Below the pieces are notes generated by a model, which was not told the origin of the DNA, searched no databases, and saw only the letters and a program-made list of their open reading frames with translations. Shown here piece by piece: positions 1-13,000 of a stretch of DNA of 64,000 nt (within the stretch, counting starts at the first letter, position 1; every line of letters starts with the position of its first letter). A program made the translations under genes and the position numbers. The stretch comes from Pachyseris speciosa (Eukaryota > Cnidaria > Anthozoa > Scleractinia > Pachyseridae). The stretch is from the NCBI GenBank assembly GCA_016490735.1, contig JAEMWC010000033.1, forward strand, positions 239,501-303,500, read 5' to 3'.

Positions 1-358
1 GCAGAGTGCAGTTAAAGTACTGAGTTTCTATTTATCTTCATATTCAAGAATATAACAAGTTTCTATTACCGGTACTTCCACTTAAAATGTTAGTAATAAT
101 ATTGAATTCTTGGAACCTGCCAAATATATAACTGGAAATTGGTATTCCCCTCACTACCTATGGTGAGTCCTCATCGTTGACAAATGAACTCCTTCGAAGA
201 CTTCTTGTGAAGCTCTTTGATTTGAGCTTTTTCATTCCATCATGAGTGTCTTTCATTTCTAAAAGGAAAACAAATGTTTGGTAATTAATGATGAAAATAT
301 CCCCCAACTAGCTTTCTTTCACCAGACGGCTGGTAAATTAACAATAATTTAACGTTCA
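1..358. other. no gene recognised at left edge
   Basis: AT-rich sequence without a convincing ORF, splice-bounded coding segment or repeat boundary. Confidence 0.4.
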
Positions 359-480
359 GGGGCCAGTTGCTCAAAGCATGGTTAGCGCTAACTAGGGTTA
401 AATACCATGACAACCTATAGGATTTAATACATCTTAACCAAGGATTAGCGCTAACAACAAGCTTCAAGCAACTCAGCCCA
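359..480. repeat. short fold-back MITE-like element
   Basis: The two ends are imperfect inverted copies of about 35 bp: the left reads GGGCCAGTTGCTCAAAGC and the right, reverse complemented, GGGCTGAGTTGCTTGAAGC. Both run into the palindromic core TTAGCGCTAA. The interior is only about 50 bp and has no coding capacity, so this is a non-autonomous inverted-repeat element. Confidence 0.6.
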
Positions 481-979
481 GTTATATAAGTTTACACAAA
501 ATAAATGATTCATAAACAGTCTTAAAAACTAAAAGAAAAACTTTGATTGCTTCCACACATTTTCCAGCAAAGCTTTTGTTTGCAATTTGCAAATAAGTCC
601 AAAGACCTACAATTACCATGGATTTGTGGGTGAAATTACAGTGTATTACGACTTAACACCATTTATCTCGTGAACCCTTCTTAACTTATGTTTTATACTC
701 AACCAAACCATTTGAATGATCCAAAGGATTACAATATGAAAGGGGGATCTTGTTTTTTGTTTGTTTGTTTTTTTCAAATATTTAGTGAAAATTATTTGCA
801 ATTACTTTTTTTAGCATAATGTAATACCTTCTAGACAAAATCAATTGCTACAAATCCATTAAAAAAAATGACTTAAGAAAAAAAAATTAAAACAAAATAC
901 AGGTGGTTATACCCGGCCCAGGAGACATCATGAATGTTGAAAATTTTAACTGAAATATTGGTTAATTGTGGGCTATTAA
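480..979. other. no gene recognised
   Basis: AT-rich spacer between the small fold-back repeat and the TTAA that precedes the long inverted-repeat element. No coding segment is seen. Confidence 0.4.
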
Positions 980-1092
980 GAGTGGAGGTCTTTAAATACC
1001 AACCAACAGCTTACAATAAGGAAATTATCAAAATTCTCAAAAAATTTCACAGCATAGCTGTAGGTAAACTGTTACCAAAAATGTATGTTTAA

Positions 1093-1517
1093 AGTGCCTA
1101 TGAAGCGAAATTTGTTTCTCCTAATTTTGAAGTTTAATCCTTAAAACTCAACATTCCAAAATTTGAGGTGCTCTTGATTAAAATTGGCAATTTTACAAGC
1201 ATTTGAAGTTGGGCTATTTTGCCTTCAAAAATGGCATTTGAATTGCGCGGCCAAAAAGACGTGACAGTAGCTCTGATGTATTTTTGGGGACAAGTATTCC
1301 ACAAACACATTTTTGTACCCAAAATGACGTCACATAATGGAATTTCGTGAATAAACATGACCCAGACCCCTGACCATTTTTAAAGGCAAAATAGCCCAAC
1401 TTCAAACGCTCGTAAAATTGCCAATTTTAATCACGAACACCTCAAATTTTAAGATTCTTGCGTTTTTAGGGGTAAACTTTAAAATTATCAAGAAACAAAT
1501 TTCGCTTCATAGGCACT
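1093..1517. mobile_element. 425-bp MITE with about 150-bp inverted repeats, inserted in the left arm
   Basis: The ends are AGTGCCTATGAAGCG and its reverse complement; the inverted similarity runs about 150 bp inward. TTAA lies on both sides (1089-1092 and 1518-1521). The matching place in the right arm of the host element (near 6568-6580) has a single TTAA and no insert, which is a natural empty site. There is no coding capacity. TAA (Harbinger-like) with one extra T in the element is an equally good reading of the junction. Confidence 0.85.
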
Positions 1518-2330
1518 TTAACATCAATTCGATAATTATTTTAGACACACAGAGAGGATCTTGGTTTCGGGGCTCTTGGACCGGGTTTTAGGGGTCTCCC
1601 ACAGCATATTGCTGACAACTTGTTTTCAAATTCAAAACAGTTATATTCCGGACCACTAAGAAACCATTACAAGAAGTAGGCAATTATACACATTTTGAGT
1701 GGTTAATCTTTTACTTGGAATCAAAATTGAATATTTGGGGTATTTTTTTATTATTTACATAATTTTGGGCAATTTTTTGCAAGGCAAAATTTACAACATT
1801 GAGATGCGAAAAACTTTGACTGGTACATGTCCAAGAGTTCAGAGACTTACACCACATGAAAGAGCATTCTTTGCTCTTTTGAAATCGGTTTTCAAAACTA
1901 TGGGCAACTAAAAAGGAAAATTTTAAGGCCACGAAATACAACTTGTACTTTCGTGAAATTTGAGCTTTCCTGTCACAGCATTCCCTTGCTAAAAACTCAG
2001 ATAAACTCAACGCAACATATTTTTAAAGCAAAAACGGCTTAATAATAAATTCAAACAAGCACCAAAATGTTTTCAATAATATTTTCCTTGATTAACTTTA
2101 ATTTTCCTAGGAAAACTAACAGTTGTTTGCTTTGTGGGCCTCAAGTACTACAAGTAGTTCCACACTGAATTGCGAGTCTCAAAGTCGAAGCACTCTTAAA
2201 ATCAAATCAAAACAACACAATGGTTACTCACACTTTTCGCTCAGAAATTGCTTCTTAGCATGCAGAAGATTAGCGATGAATGTAAAGGCATTCATACCTT
2301 GGAGACGGCTTCCTGAATAATGTGGAATAA

Positions 2331-2744
2331 GGCCGGTTACAGACGAGCAAGTTTTCCTTGACAAGTGTCATTGACAATTTTTATTTGCTCATATTTATGA
2401 ACGACAAATTTTCTTTGACAAGTTTTGCCTTCACAAGTTTTATTTGCTGGTGTGAACGAACGAACAAGTTATCTTTGGCAAGTATTCACTGTTGCCAGCA
2501 ATTCAATTACACAGCAGATAACATTTTATTTGACAAGTTTTCCTTGTCAACCCGTACAGACGAACAAGTTCTGCAATGTGTCAAGTTTTTCCTTGACAAG
2601 TGCACTTGTTCAAAAACTAGCATGCTAGTTTTTGAACAAGTGCACTTGTCAAGGAAAAACGTGACAATTTTGTCTTTACACACCAGCAAATAAAGTTTGT
2701 CAAGTCAAAACTTGTCAAAGAAAACTTGCTCGTCTGTAACCGGC
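2331..2744. mobile_element. MITE with CCGGTTACAGACGAGCAAG ends and a central perfect palindrome
   Basis: The left end GGCCGGTTACAGACGAGC is matched in inverted orientation at 2727-2744. TAA stands on both sides, as in PIF/Harbinger-type MITEs. The interior is filled with variants of a TTGACAAG / CTTGTCAA motif in both orientations and includes a gap-free 76-bp palindrome at 2585-2660. No ORF of substance is present. Confidence 0.75.
2585..2660. repeat. perfect 76-bp palindrome without spacer
   Basis: The arms are 38 nt each and meet at GCATGC (centre between 2622 and 2623). Every base pairs; the match stops at 2584/2661. It lies inside the MITE at 2331-2744 and would extrude as a cruciform or fold as RNA. 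Confidence 0.9.
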
Positions 2745-3183
2745 TTAATGTTGAATTCAAACGGGAATAACATTCAGCCAATGGCAAATATTGCGTTACA
2801 TGTCATTGCATGTATTACGTAAGGGGACCGCTGACAGCTACTGACTGAATTATCGTGCTCAGAACAAATAGTGAAGGTGGTGGTGGTGGTGGCCAGTGAT
2901 GGTAGTTGGGGTGCACCTAAACGACAACAAAAATTATCTTAACAATAAATCGATAAAAGGAGACACCTTAGATGTTTCGTATGCTAGGCAACATACGTTT
3001 TCAAAAGTGATCATTACAATATTCGAAAACTACTTAATATATACTTCTAATCTTTGCCTAGCATACGAAATGTTTAATAAGCTGTATTTGTTTATAGATT
3101 TACTGTTAAGATATTTTTCTTAAGCTCGGTTCCAGACCCCTATATTAAACGTATGTGGAAAACTAACAAACACAGAAGAGCTG

Positions 3184-3994
3184 CTAGACAAACAATAACT
3201 GAATATTAGCAAAATGTCTGTCATTGTCACAAGATGTCAGATTCATCCGGTTGGAAATTTTTGCACGATTCAGCATCAATGCCCAACAGAAGTGATGATG
3301 ATGTAAAAATGTTCCAGCATCTCCAGGAGAGCCCCAAAAATCAGTTCTGAAAACCTTACAGATTTGATTTTTCCTCCGGGATTTCTGGGTATTCCCCGTA
3401 AATGGTAAGTACTTCTTGTAACGTCTTAGTACAATAACAAGATCCAACCAGAGCGTGAATAAAACTGATGTACGGGGCTTTTCTCTTTGACTTTGATATC
3501 TCTACGTCCATGATGTAGTATAGTGGCTGCCGATCAGACACATCTGTGCCATGCTGAGCCTGGTCAGCCTCAGTTGTTGCCCACAAGTTGCAAATGTTAA
3601 GCGTGTCAAACACAATGGAATAACAGCATGCGCAGACGAGTAGGTTTCTGCGTCCTGAACTGCCTGGACGTCGTTTCCATCGGTTAACGTGTCGTCACTG
3701 GTTGAGGGGCTTTGGCATGCCTTAAAAGGTTTACACAACTGAGAAAAGTAGTCTTGAATCTGCAGAGCAGTTAAGAACTCATCGACTTTAAAGCCCTTTT
3801 GTTGAACCCATCAGACAGCATGCTGAAAGCATGGCCACACTGTGGTTGCATCCAGCGTTGTCTTGTCTGAGTGCTGCACTTGTTACATCAGGATGCTCTG
3901 GCTTAAATGCTTTTAACGCATATTGCAGAGCTTGAAAGACAGTACTGGCATCCTTGCTGCATTTTTCAATAATGTGAATGTTCACTGAATTCAC
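3184..3994 (-). pseudogene. degenerate transposon-type ORF remnants
   Basis: Four overlapping minus-strand fragments in different frames follow each other from 3994 down to 3184, so one ancestral reading frame seems to have been broken by several frameshifts and stops. The first fragment holds the short motif ALRQDNAGCNHS and a following MLSAC segment, which resembles a protein that I recall recurring in coral genomes as a repetitive gene; this is recall, not a search. Its place inside the long inverted-repeat element suggests it is a remnant of that element's cargo or transposase. No start codon or intact domain can be assigned. Confidence 0.35.
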
Positions 3995-4059
3995 CTGTCA
4001 AACTGCGGATCACTAAACCAACACGCCAAGAAATGCCTTCATTCTTGTCAAACCAGTCT

Positions 4060-4260
4060 GCTTGCCTCTCCCTGCACCTCTGGGCAAGCTATTTCATGGT
4101 CCTGATTACGAGCAGGGACAGGCACCCATGACTAGGAACGTACAACTCCCATACCAAGCCTATGCCACAGCATTCTTGCAGTTCGATCTATTTTTAGACT
4201 ATTTTTTTCCTGCGAAAAAGGGCAACGATAAAGGCAATGGGAACAATAGCCCCACAAAAC
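4060..4260. repeat. partial copy of the MITE arm seen at 52.5-52.8 kb
   Basis: About 110 bp around 4128-4240, including ACTAGGAACGTACAACTCCC, match the reverse complement of 52665-52785 in the MITE at 52462-52794. Only one arm is recognisable here. Confidence 0.55.
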
Positions 4261-4799
4261 GATATTTTTGAAGTGAAATACTCAGCACTTGCTGCCTATT
4301 ATTCGACAATAGGTTTGATTTATCGCAAACGGACTGCATTATTAGTTTCAAACTTTGAAACTTAATTTGAATATTGTAATCATCTAACCGCAGCCTGAGT
4401 GTGACCTCATTTGAAATATCGATTGTTTATTGGTGTATTGGGGGTGTATTTCTCACATGGCTTGAAAGCTTTGTATGGTAAGCTATACCAACCTCTGCTT
4501 GAAAATGGCCTTTTAGTGGCTATAATTATGCAGCTGGTTAGATCTGAATATTTTGTCTTGGGAGCGCATATGTTGAAAAACATGCCCCTTAATCAAATTT
4601 TACATTTGGCCTTTGACGCTGGAGGCGTTTCCTGGATGATTTCCCCCAGCAACCTGGATACGTCCGTTCCAAAAATTCGGCATTCTTTTCAACAAGTGCC
4701 TAGGCTTCTGTTAATCACAAAATACTACGAAAACAATATGAAACGACTGTGAAAACGACAAACAAGTGAGGAAGACTCAAAGATGGCACCAAACTTACC

Positions 4800-5010
4800 A
4801 CGTGAACACTGCAGGAAGTAGCACGTAGCTAGTCAGTAGCACGTAGCAAGTGCTAGGGTTACCTTAGCAGGAGTGTTACCCTAGCGCTTCGACATTTCTT
4901 TTTCTTCTTTTTTTTTTCATCAGCGTGTTTACAATGCAGCTTGGGTTACCCTAGCAGTAGAGCAACCATAGCTGAGTGCTAGGGTAGTCTTCCTCGCAGC
5001 CAATTGTAGG
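4800..5010. repeat. cluster of GCTAGGGTAACC-type repeats
   Basis: The words GCTAGGGTTACC, TTACCCTAGC and variants occur about six times in both orientations, interleaved with two AGTAGCACGTAGC copies. This looks like the degenerate end of an inverted-repeat element and is non-coding. Confidence 0.4.
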
Positions 5011-6697
5011 AGGAACGTTGCGTGACAATACTAAAAACGGCTGCGAAGTTACCTTACCAAAGTTACCCTATCCAAAACAACTTTTTAATTGTTTTCAGCC
5101 CTTGAATGTTGACAAAAAATGGGTCATGGGTCAAATAAAACAACTGGACTGGACCAGGGTCGTGTTTGACCAGTTGCAACTTGCTGTTGTTATTAAGCAA
5201 TAAGAATTAAAGGTAACATATAACAACATTCCATAACACTAGAAACCAGCAATGACAGGCAGTACAGACAAGTGAATCGAAGTACAGAGCAGAACTTGTT
5301 TTGCAATTAAGTTGTCATGGGTGGTAGGGTAGCACTATGGTTACCTTTCCCCCTTTTAAAAAGGGTCAAAGGGTCGTTTCGTCCAGCCTTTTTAGAATCT
5401 CGGTCTGTGCATTGTCTTGTGGAAGGGACCTAAGCTGGTGGACTTTCCAAGATTCTATGGCTTACGTGGCTTTATGGAATGTATACCAGATTACATTTCT
5501 AGTTTTCCATAAGGATATCATTCCTTACTGTGTTTTTATATTCATTTGATACATTTTAACAATCACCGACTTGAGTCTTTTGATATTTCATGGGCATTTT
5601 TTATGATTACTTTTCTTTTAACGGGTTTACAATCCAGAAAAGTGCCGTGTGACACTAGAACCACGATAACCAGGTGGTTTATGTCACAAACAATGACAAT
5701 TATTGTTGTAACACAATCTTTGACTTTCAACAGTCGAATTTTTAAATTGGCGAAGAAGCAGGAAGATGTCGTGCCGCGTGCCCATTTAACTTCCAAGATT
5801 TGTGCGTTACCCAGTAAAACCCTGCAAGGTATGAATTACTTAACACTCACAGATAATTTTCTGTATGTTAAAGCGATTTTTGAACGCAAAATGTTCCGAT
5901 TTTATTTGCTGATTTTAAGAGTGCTTCGAACTTGAGACTCGTGTTCAGTGTCGAACATGAGGTCCATTAACAAAGCAAAACTCTGTTAGTTTTTTATCAG
6001 AAATGAAAGTAAAATAGTCTTCAAAACATTTGAATTTATTATTAATAAAACCATTTTTGCTTTAAACCTATTTTGTGTTGAGTTTATCTGAATTTTCAGC
6101 AACGGAGTGCCATGACAGGAAAGCTCAAATTTCACGAAAGTACAGATTGTATTTTGCGGCCTCGAAACCTTTCTTTTCAGTTGCCCATAGTTTTGAAAAC
6201 GGATTTTAAAAGAGCAAAGAATGCTCTTTCACATGATACAAGTCTCTGAACTCTTGGCCATGTACCAGTCAATGTTTTTAGCATCTCAATGTTGTGAATT
6301 TTGCCTTGTAAAAAATTGCCCAAAATTATGTAAATAATGAAAAATACCCCAAATATTCCATTTGGATTCCAAGTAAAAGATTAACCACTCAAAATGTGTA
6401 TAATTACCTACTTGCTGCAATGGCTTTTTCGGGTGCGGAATATAACTGTTTGGAATTTGAAAACGAGTTGTCAGCAATGTGCTGTGAGAGACCCCTAAAA
6501 CCCAGTCCAAGAGCCCCGAACCAAGATCATCTGCGTACGTCTAAAATAATTATTGAATTGATGTTAAACATACATTTTTGGTAACAGAGTACCTACAGCT
6601 ATGCTGTGAATTTTTTTGAGAATTTTGATAATTTCCTTATTGTAAGCCGTTGGTTGATATTTACAGACCTCCACTCTTAAATGAGCAGAATAACATT

Positions 6698-7016
6698 TTA
6701 GAAAATGTTGTAGTTCAATTTTATGCTTGGTTCAATTTTTATTTTCTTTTGTTCTTGTCTTAACAGGGTTTTCATTAATTTTTCAAGTAAAAGGGGACCT
6801 GATTAAGAGTAACCAGGTACCCTGAGTGAATTTGATAGGCAGAGCTTTCAATTTTGCACCTAAAAAAGCCAGGTATTCCCTTCAAAGTAGACGGGTGCCG
6901 GTACCCGGGTCCCGGCTTCTAATACAAACACTGCTGTCTATGGTAATGTTTGGTCATGAGTACAAAACAAAGGAAAATAAAAATTGATTCAAAGATAAAA
7001 TTGAACCACAACATAT
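6698..7016. repeat. inverted repeat abutting the last coding exon of the ADAP gene
   Basis: About 55 nt at 6698-6755 match the reverse complement of 6961-7016 (shared words include TTGTGGTTCAATTTTAT and AATTTTTATTTTC), with about 205 bp between. The right edge stops about four bases from the stop codon of the ADAP model. A minus-strand AATAAA (6743-6738) lies in the left arm and could act as its polyadenylation signal. MITE identity is inferred from structure only. Confidence 0.55.
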
Positions 7017-7019
7017 ATA

Positions 7020-9124
7020 CTAACCTGCTTTATCCTTATCTGTCATAGGTTGAGCTATAACTTTTGATATACAGTCTATCCACATTTTTCTTTCATTCTC
7101 TGTGTTCCCCTTGAATAGGTATTCCCGTCGAGGCACTGTCAGTGTAAAGCAATAATCTTCGTCTTGATCCTTCCCTGACTTGGCACCTTCTTTTATAGCA
7201 AAGCCTTCCATGTGTGAACCAATAATTAGTTCGCCTTTTGCAAAGGGGTCCTGAAAAAATAGAATGGATCTGTTAAGAATTAAGTTTCGTGAAAATTTAA
7301 TTTATTTAATAAGTTAACACTTTCTGCACTGAACATTGCCCAGATAAAATGAATTCCACTTTAATTTATAATCTTAAAACTTAGTTTCACATTTAAGTAG
7401 ACTTTGTCTAGCATTATGAAAACCATGAATCTCTTTTGTTGAGTCTATTTTGTTTGACATTCTGCTTCCCATATGACTTGTGTAATTGATATAAATTATT
7501 TATGTCAAGGGGCATGAAAAGGTGCAAAAATCTAGCTTGTGATTCATCAAAAGTTGTCATGTCTTCAGAAATCATGATTTCCAATATTGGAAATCAATAT
7601 TATTGATTGCAATCCGTTTGTAGAAGTATTTCCATATTTTTCCTTATGAATGCATTGCGAATCATCAAAAGACAAAGATACTATATATATTAAGTACTTT
7701 ATCTATTGCAACTTGTTTGCAATCATCAGTGACTTGAAAAGGTTCATTTATACAGTACTCAAACAGTTCGCAGTCAAGCTTCATGTATTGTAAATTGATT
7801 GCAAAATGTCTCTGACATGTTAAAATTAATGGTGCAGAAGTAATCAGGGCCCCTGTAATGTGAATATCAAATTAGGACAGACACTAGGGGTGGTCACAGC
7901 CAGAGTTTTGTTATGTCCCTCGTGGTTCTTTTACGTCCTACAGAGTCAGATTAAATTAAAGTACTGTGACACGGGACCTACAGTTTATCGTCCTTATCTG
8001 GGAAGACTAGAAAGTCTAACCGTTTGTAGATGTCATTAAAAGGGCAGCACTTTGTCCTCAATTATTTAAAAAGCCTGAGTGTTGGTCCAGCCGGAGTTTG
8101 GACCTGCGACCTCCCACACGCTAGTCTGGTTCTCTACCAACTGAGCTAACCGGTCGGCGGTGGAAATTAGGGCCTTAAGTACCTAGATCTTACAATAGGT
8201 AAATTGGAAATTAATGAGCTCTATGTCAAAATTTCAATATTAAGGTTGTTACAAATTTGGTCAGCCTTGCCATATTTTGCAGTACATTACCACCAACATA
8301 TCTCACCAATGGTTTTTCCAAGTAAAGAAGTCGTCTGCCATCAAGCGAAAACCACCTTTTCTGCCAGGGTTCACCCTGTGTAATGAACAAGTCAAAGGGG
8401 TTCAACAAGAGTAAAAAATCCTCATTAACACAAAAAGTCTAATAAAGTGTTCCTGTCCTTGAGCCATTTTTCTTGTTCTCACACTCAGATACCCTATAAA
8501 GAGTCTTTTCCACAGGGATGAGCTGTCAGGCAAAGATGATTTACTCTGATACCTAACATGTACCACATTTTCACACTCTAAATACTACTCCATAAACAAT
8601 TTGAACACCTTTCAGATGTGATAGCTGTATGAAAGTAACCTGAGTGCTATAAGAAAGTCGTGGACTGGTCAGGGTCAAAGTGCGGAGAAGAATATCTGTG
8701 GTCACTGTGGTGGTGGATTTCTGTTTCTGTTTTCTGTTTATTGATATTCAGTTTTAAAAGAGTTACAAAATAGATAAAAAAATTATACATAAACACACAT
8801 ATCAACTTCCTCTGCTCGCATATAGCTTAGCTAGTCGAGGCCGGCAGAGGAAAACAAACATAAGGTGATTCAGTAGGAAGAGATTAAAAAAGGAAAGAAA
8901 AGGAAAGGAGAAGGAAGATAAATCTATATAATCGATACAAAAAAGATGAACTAGAATTATTACAGTTTGAACAACTTTACAAAATTACAAGCTTATTTTA
9001 GATTTCATGATATCTTGCTTAATTTATTAACTAAAGTAGGTGTGTCAACATAAGTATCCTCTGACTCCAAAATATGTAAAAGGAGCTGATGTAGGGAAAT
9101 CATAAATTTGTGCTTAGGGAGTAC

Positions 9125-9158
<34 letters not shown>

Positions 9159-10004
9159 ACACTTATCTAGAAAAAGAACGTTTTAACTGATTTGTCCTGA
9201 AATATTTAATGTTAAGACTACCAGTCTCTGAAAATCTAGTATTATAGCTATGTACTTGTGTAGGATGAAGAGCAGCCCCTGTGCCAAACAATAAATCACA
9301 GGTAGTTCAAAAGCTGTTAGGGCGCTTTAATTATCAAAAAACACTTAGCTGACAACATTACTTGATTCATTAACATTCAGTTGAGTAGTGTACATTACTT
9401 TACGCTAGAGAGAGAACAGATCGTTGAATTTTATCAAATACAAAAGAATAATAAAAGTTGAATTCCTTACTTTAGGTCCTCTCTTGTCAAGAAATCCTTC
9501 CATCGTGAAATCCCGTGTGAGCTGTCTATTCAGCTAAAGCAAAAAAAACAAGACACTGAAGAGGTCTTTCTTAATCAAATACTGCAGAAAACTTTGCTTT
9601 AATAACAACTGTAAATCACTAATACTTTCTATATCTTTAGGAGTACTACACAAACTGTACAGAATACTAATCAGTTGAAGAGCTTGGTGCAAAAGGGGTG
9701 TTTGGCCTAAAAATGTACAGACTGCTGTGGGTTATCAAATCAGAAAAATAGGTCCAAATTTATTTTGTGGTCTTAAGGCCAGACCAGAAAGAGGGATCGA
9801 ATGGGGTGCCAGGAAAATTGGCATCTCTCTTCTTTAAAGTTATCTACTTGTATCATTGATCACTTACCTTCTCACAATCAATTCCAGGTCCATTCTGTCC
9901 TTGTATCTTGAGCTTTGCTGATCTGATGGCCATGTACCAATCAACTATCTCCTAAAAAATTTAACAACATGTAAATATCACATGTAAATAGCACTACTTT
10001 GACA

Positions 10005-10039
<35 letters not shown>

Positions 10040-13000
10040 CTACAATAAATATTTCTATAGTGCAAATTAACTTTTAGATATGATCAAATGCGCTTTACAA
10101 GTAAGTGATCAGAAACAAATAATTCAAATAAACATAACATGATAAGAACCCAACTGGAAGGAGGCAAACCAGTTGGCTATTTACAAGGATGGCCAAGGAG
10201 TTGAACCAGGAACTTCCCAGAACAACACCAGCTAGCGGCCAGAGTGGGATTTCAACCCGGGGCAACTGCAATGAAACCCAGCACCATAACCGCTTGGCCA
10301 TCCTGCCGATATCAATAAGAAGTGTTCTATGGATCGTACCTTTCCAGAATCTGAATACACAAAGTAGTTTCTTGTCAGTCCTTTTGTTACATATGTAATC
10401 TGTAAGCTGTTGTCCTTATTTGTCCTCTCTTGCGCAAAGGTAACATTGATGTCTGAGACTTTAAAAGTACATTTTGGTTTTTCATCCTACAAGATGGAAA
10501 CATAAATAATCAATATTCACCCATCTATATATCAAGATATTCCTTTTTCTGTAACATGCCAGATGATGGCATTATGCATGTACTGCTGGTTAAGGCAAAT
10601 ATACATGCCCAGTCATTTAAGGTCACTCATGGCTGGAAAATTGTGGTGTAATGCCAATTCAAACTATTTGGCAGAAATCTGCTGATACAAGGTCAATTTA
10701 AGTTTTCTTTGGGAGTGTATAAATTTTATCAGCTAGTAGAAATTGATGCTATCAGAATGATATCAATAATGAAAAAATAAAAATGAAGTTGATTAATCTT
10801 GATTATACAAAAGTGTATTAATTGTCACATGCTTCATTACGATTTGCTTTGAGTTGCCAGCTACGAGAATGCTCAAGTTAACTGGCTTGTCAGTGCACAA
10901 AAGTGGATGGATGGACAAAGAAGGTTTGTATATAAATTTGTAAAGAAACACAGTTTACATTGCAATGGAGGTGTTTGTGATGTTAGCACGATATGTATCA
11001 CATTACAGAGCATGTGCTTTTGAGCACATCTGATGTGCAAATACTGCTTTGATTTGAAAATACTCACGATGTTTTGTTATCTTGCATAACAGTTTTGAAT
11101 CAAAATAAATAAATATTATTGTCTTTTGGGAATTAAAGAGGGGATTCGAAAAACCTCCATATCTGTGAAAATCAGTGATTAACCCATTGGCACCCATGCA
11201 GGCCAAAACTGGCTGCGCAGAACCACCTCCCTTGTACCGCTTGTGACATCATCAGTTTTAATGCTCATGGACAACTTTTACATGTAGCATGTGTAGAAGG
11301 AAGAGATCTTTCAAACTATACCCAAATGAGCACCATTCCCTCAAACAGGCCAGAGAAAACGCAAAAAACCCAAGTGATGTTAAGCCGAAAATTTGAAAGA
11401 AAATATTGTTCCACTACTGTCGTGATAAGTAACCATCAAAACTCCACAGTAATGGGCGAGTACAAAACAGACTTTAATTCTAAATCAGCAACAGCCGTGC
11501 CCGCCGAATCAATACAATACTCCTAGCCATATGACACCCGTAGGTCACTCAATATGGTTACGCAATCATATAACATAAAACTCGTGATTGAGAGCACGTG
11601 GCAGAGTAACGCAACATCGCGACATCTCCCTCTTCAAAGAAGATTACTATCCTAAACAGAAACAAACAAATAGAAAAAGGGTTCAAACGTTCAGTGTTCA
11701 TGTGAGTCTCAGTACATTTGGTAATCCTGATGCCAAACAGGTGGTAACCTTCTGCGGTCTGATCGGCGCGGATGCATCTCCAGTGGCTCTTTCTCCGGTC
11801 CTGTGTCAGCGTCCGGTGGCTGAACCTCGGTTCCGGTTGCGGTTACAGGGTGGGGCCTTGGATCCGAAAGGTCAGGCCCAGTCTCCGCTTCTGTAGGGTT
11901 TTGACTGAATTCCAGTTGCTCAGGCTCACGGTATACTGGATTCAATGGAGGGGGCATTTCAGGCGTCAGTCGCAATTGTCGACGGTTGCGACGGTAGTGC
12001 CTACCGCATACTTCTACTTCATACGACCTATTCTTCAGAACTCGGGTGCAAGTCCCCAGGGCCCATTCCTGCCTCCCAGGTAGTCTCATTCGGATAGTCT
12101 GACCACATTTCAAGGGTTCTAATGGGCGACACTTCTTGTTGTACTGGCGCACTTGTCTTGACTTGCGATCGGATAGTTTGGCGGCGGTGTCCTTGTAAGA
12201 TGGGTGAACAAGGAGATTTTCATGTGTGGGCAGCAAAGTTCGAGTACGGCGTCCCATTAACCTCTGCACTGGCGATGTTCCAATACCTTCTGTTGGGGTG
12301 TTACGCCAATCTAGGAGGGCTAACAGGGGATCCTGCCCATCTGCTTTCGCTTTCTTCATTAAGCTCTTGCAAGTCTTCACCGCGTTTTCAGCACGACCAT
12401 TTGACTGGGGGTAGTAGGGACTCGAAGTCCGATGCTCAAATTGCCACTCCCTCGCAAATACGCTGAATGCCGATGATGTAAACTGAGTTCCGTTATCGGT
12501 TACAAGCACGTCTGGTATCCCATGTCGCGAAAACTGGACTTTGCATGCAGTAATGATTCTCATAGACGTGGCCTCTTTAACTTCCTGGACTTCGAAGAAA
12601 CCGCTCCAGTAATCCACTAGAATTAAAAATTGTTGCTGTCCCAGTTCAAACATGTCTGCACCAAGAATCGACCATGGCCGAGGTGGGACTGGATAAGGTT
12701 GCATGGGCTCGCGGCATTGGTCTGGTTTTTGGGCTTGGCAGATGGAACACTTGGTAATGAAATCCCTTACTTCGGCATTCATGAGGGGCCAATATAGTAC
12801 TTCTCTGGCGCGCCGCAGACATCCTTCGATGCCAATGTGTGATCTGTGAATTTGTTTCAACATTTCTTTCCTCATGGATGTAGGTACTACCAGCCGTTCG
12901 CCCAGGAAGACTAATCCGTTGTCTTCTACCAGTTCGCTTCTCTTGTCGTAATACGGTGTTAATTCGCGGTTACACTGTTTCTTTGAGGGTGCCCATCCAC

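Larger units (their letters stand above)
980..6676. mobile_element. 5.7-kb element with about 0.87-kb terminal inverted repeats and TTAA flanks
   Basis: Both ends start with GAGTGGAGGTCT and each is flanked by TTAA (976-979 and 6677-6680). The left arm (980 to about 2300) matches the reverse complement of the right arm (about 5822 to 6676) along its length, except that the left arm carries an extra 425-bp MITE at 1093-1517. The interior holds another MITE (2331-2744), degenerate minus-strand coding remnants (3184-3994) and unassigned DNA. TTAA target duplication is known for piggyBac and Kolobok elements; no intact transposase was found, so the superfamily is inferred only. TTAA is itself palindromic, so it could also be part of the terminal repeat. 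No part looks like a host gene. Confidence 0.7.

Noticed and set aside
4411..4752. 113-codon plus ORF
   Set aside because: No domain or splice context; it lies inside the long inverted-repeat element.
11772..12466. Plus-strand ORFs inside the gypsy element
   Set aside because: Antisense shadows of the intact Gag-Pol frame.
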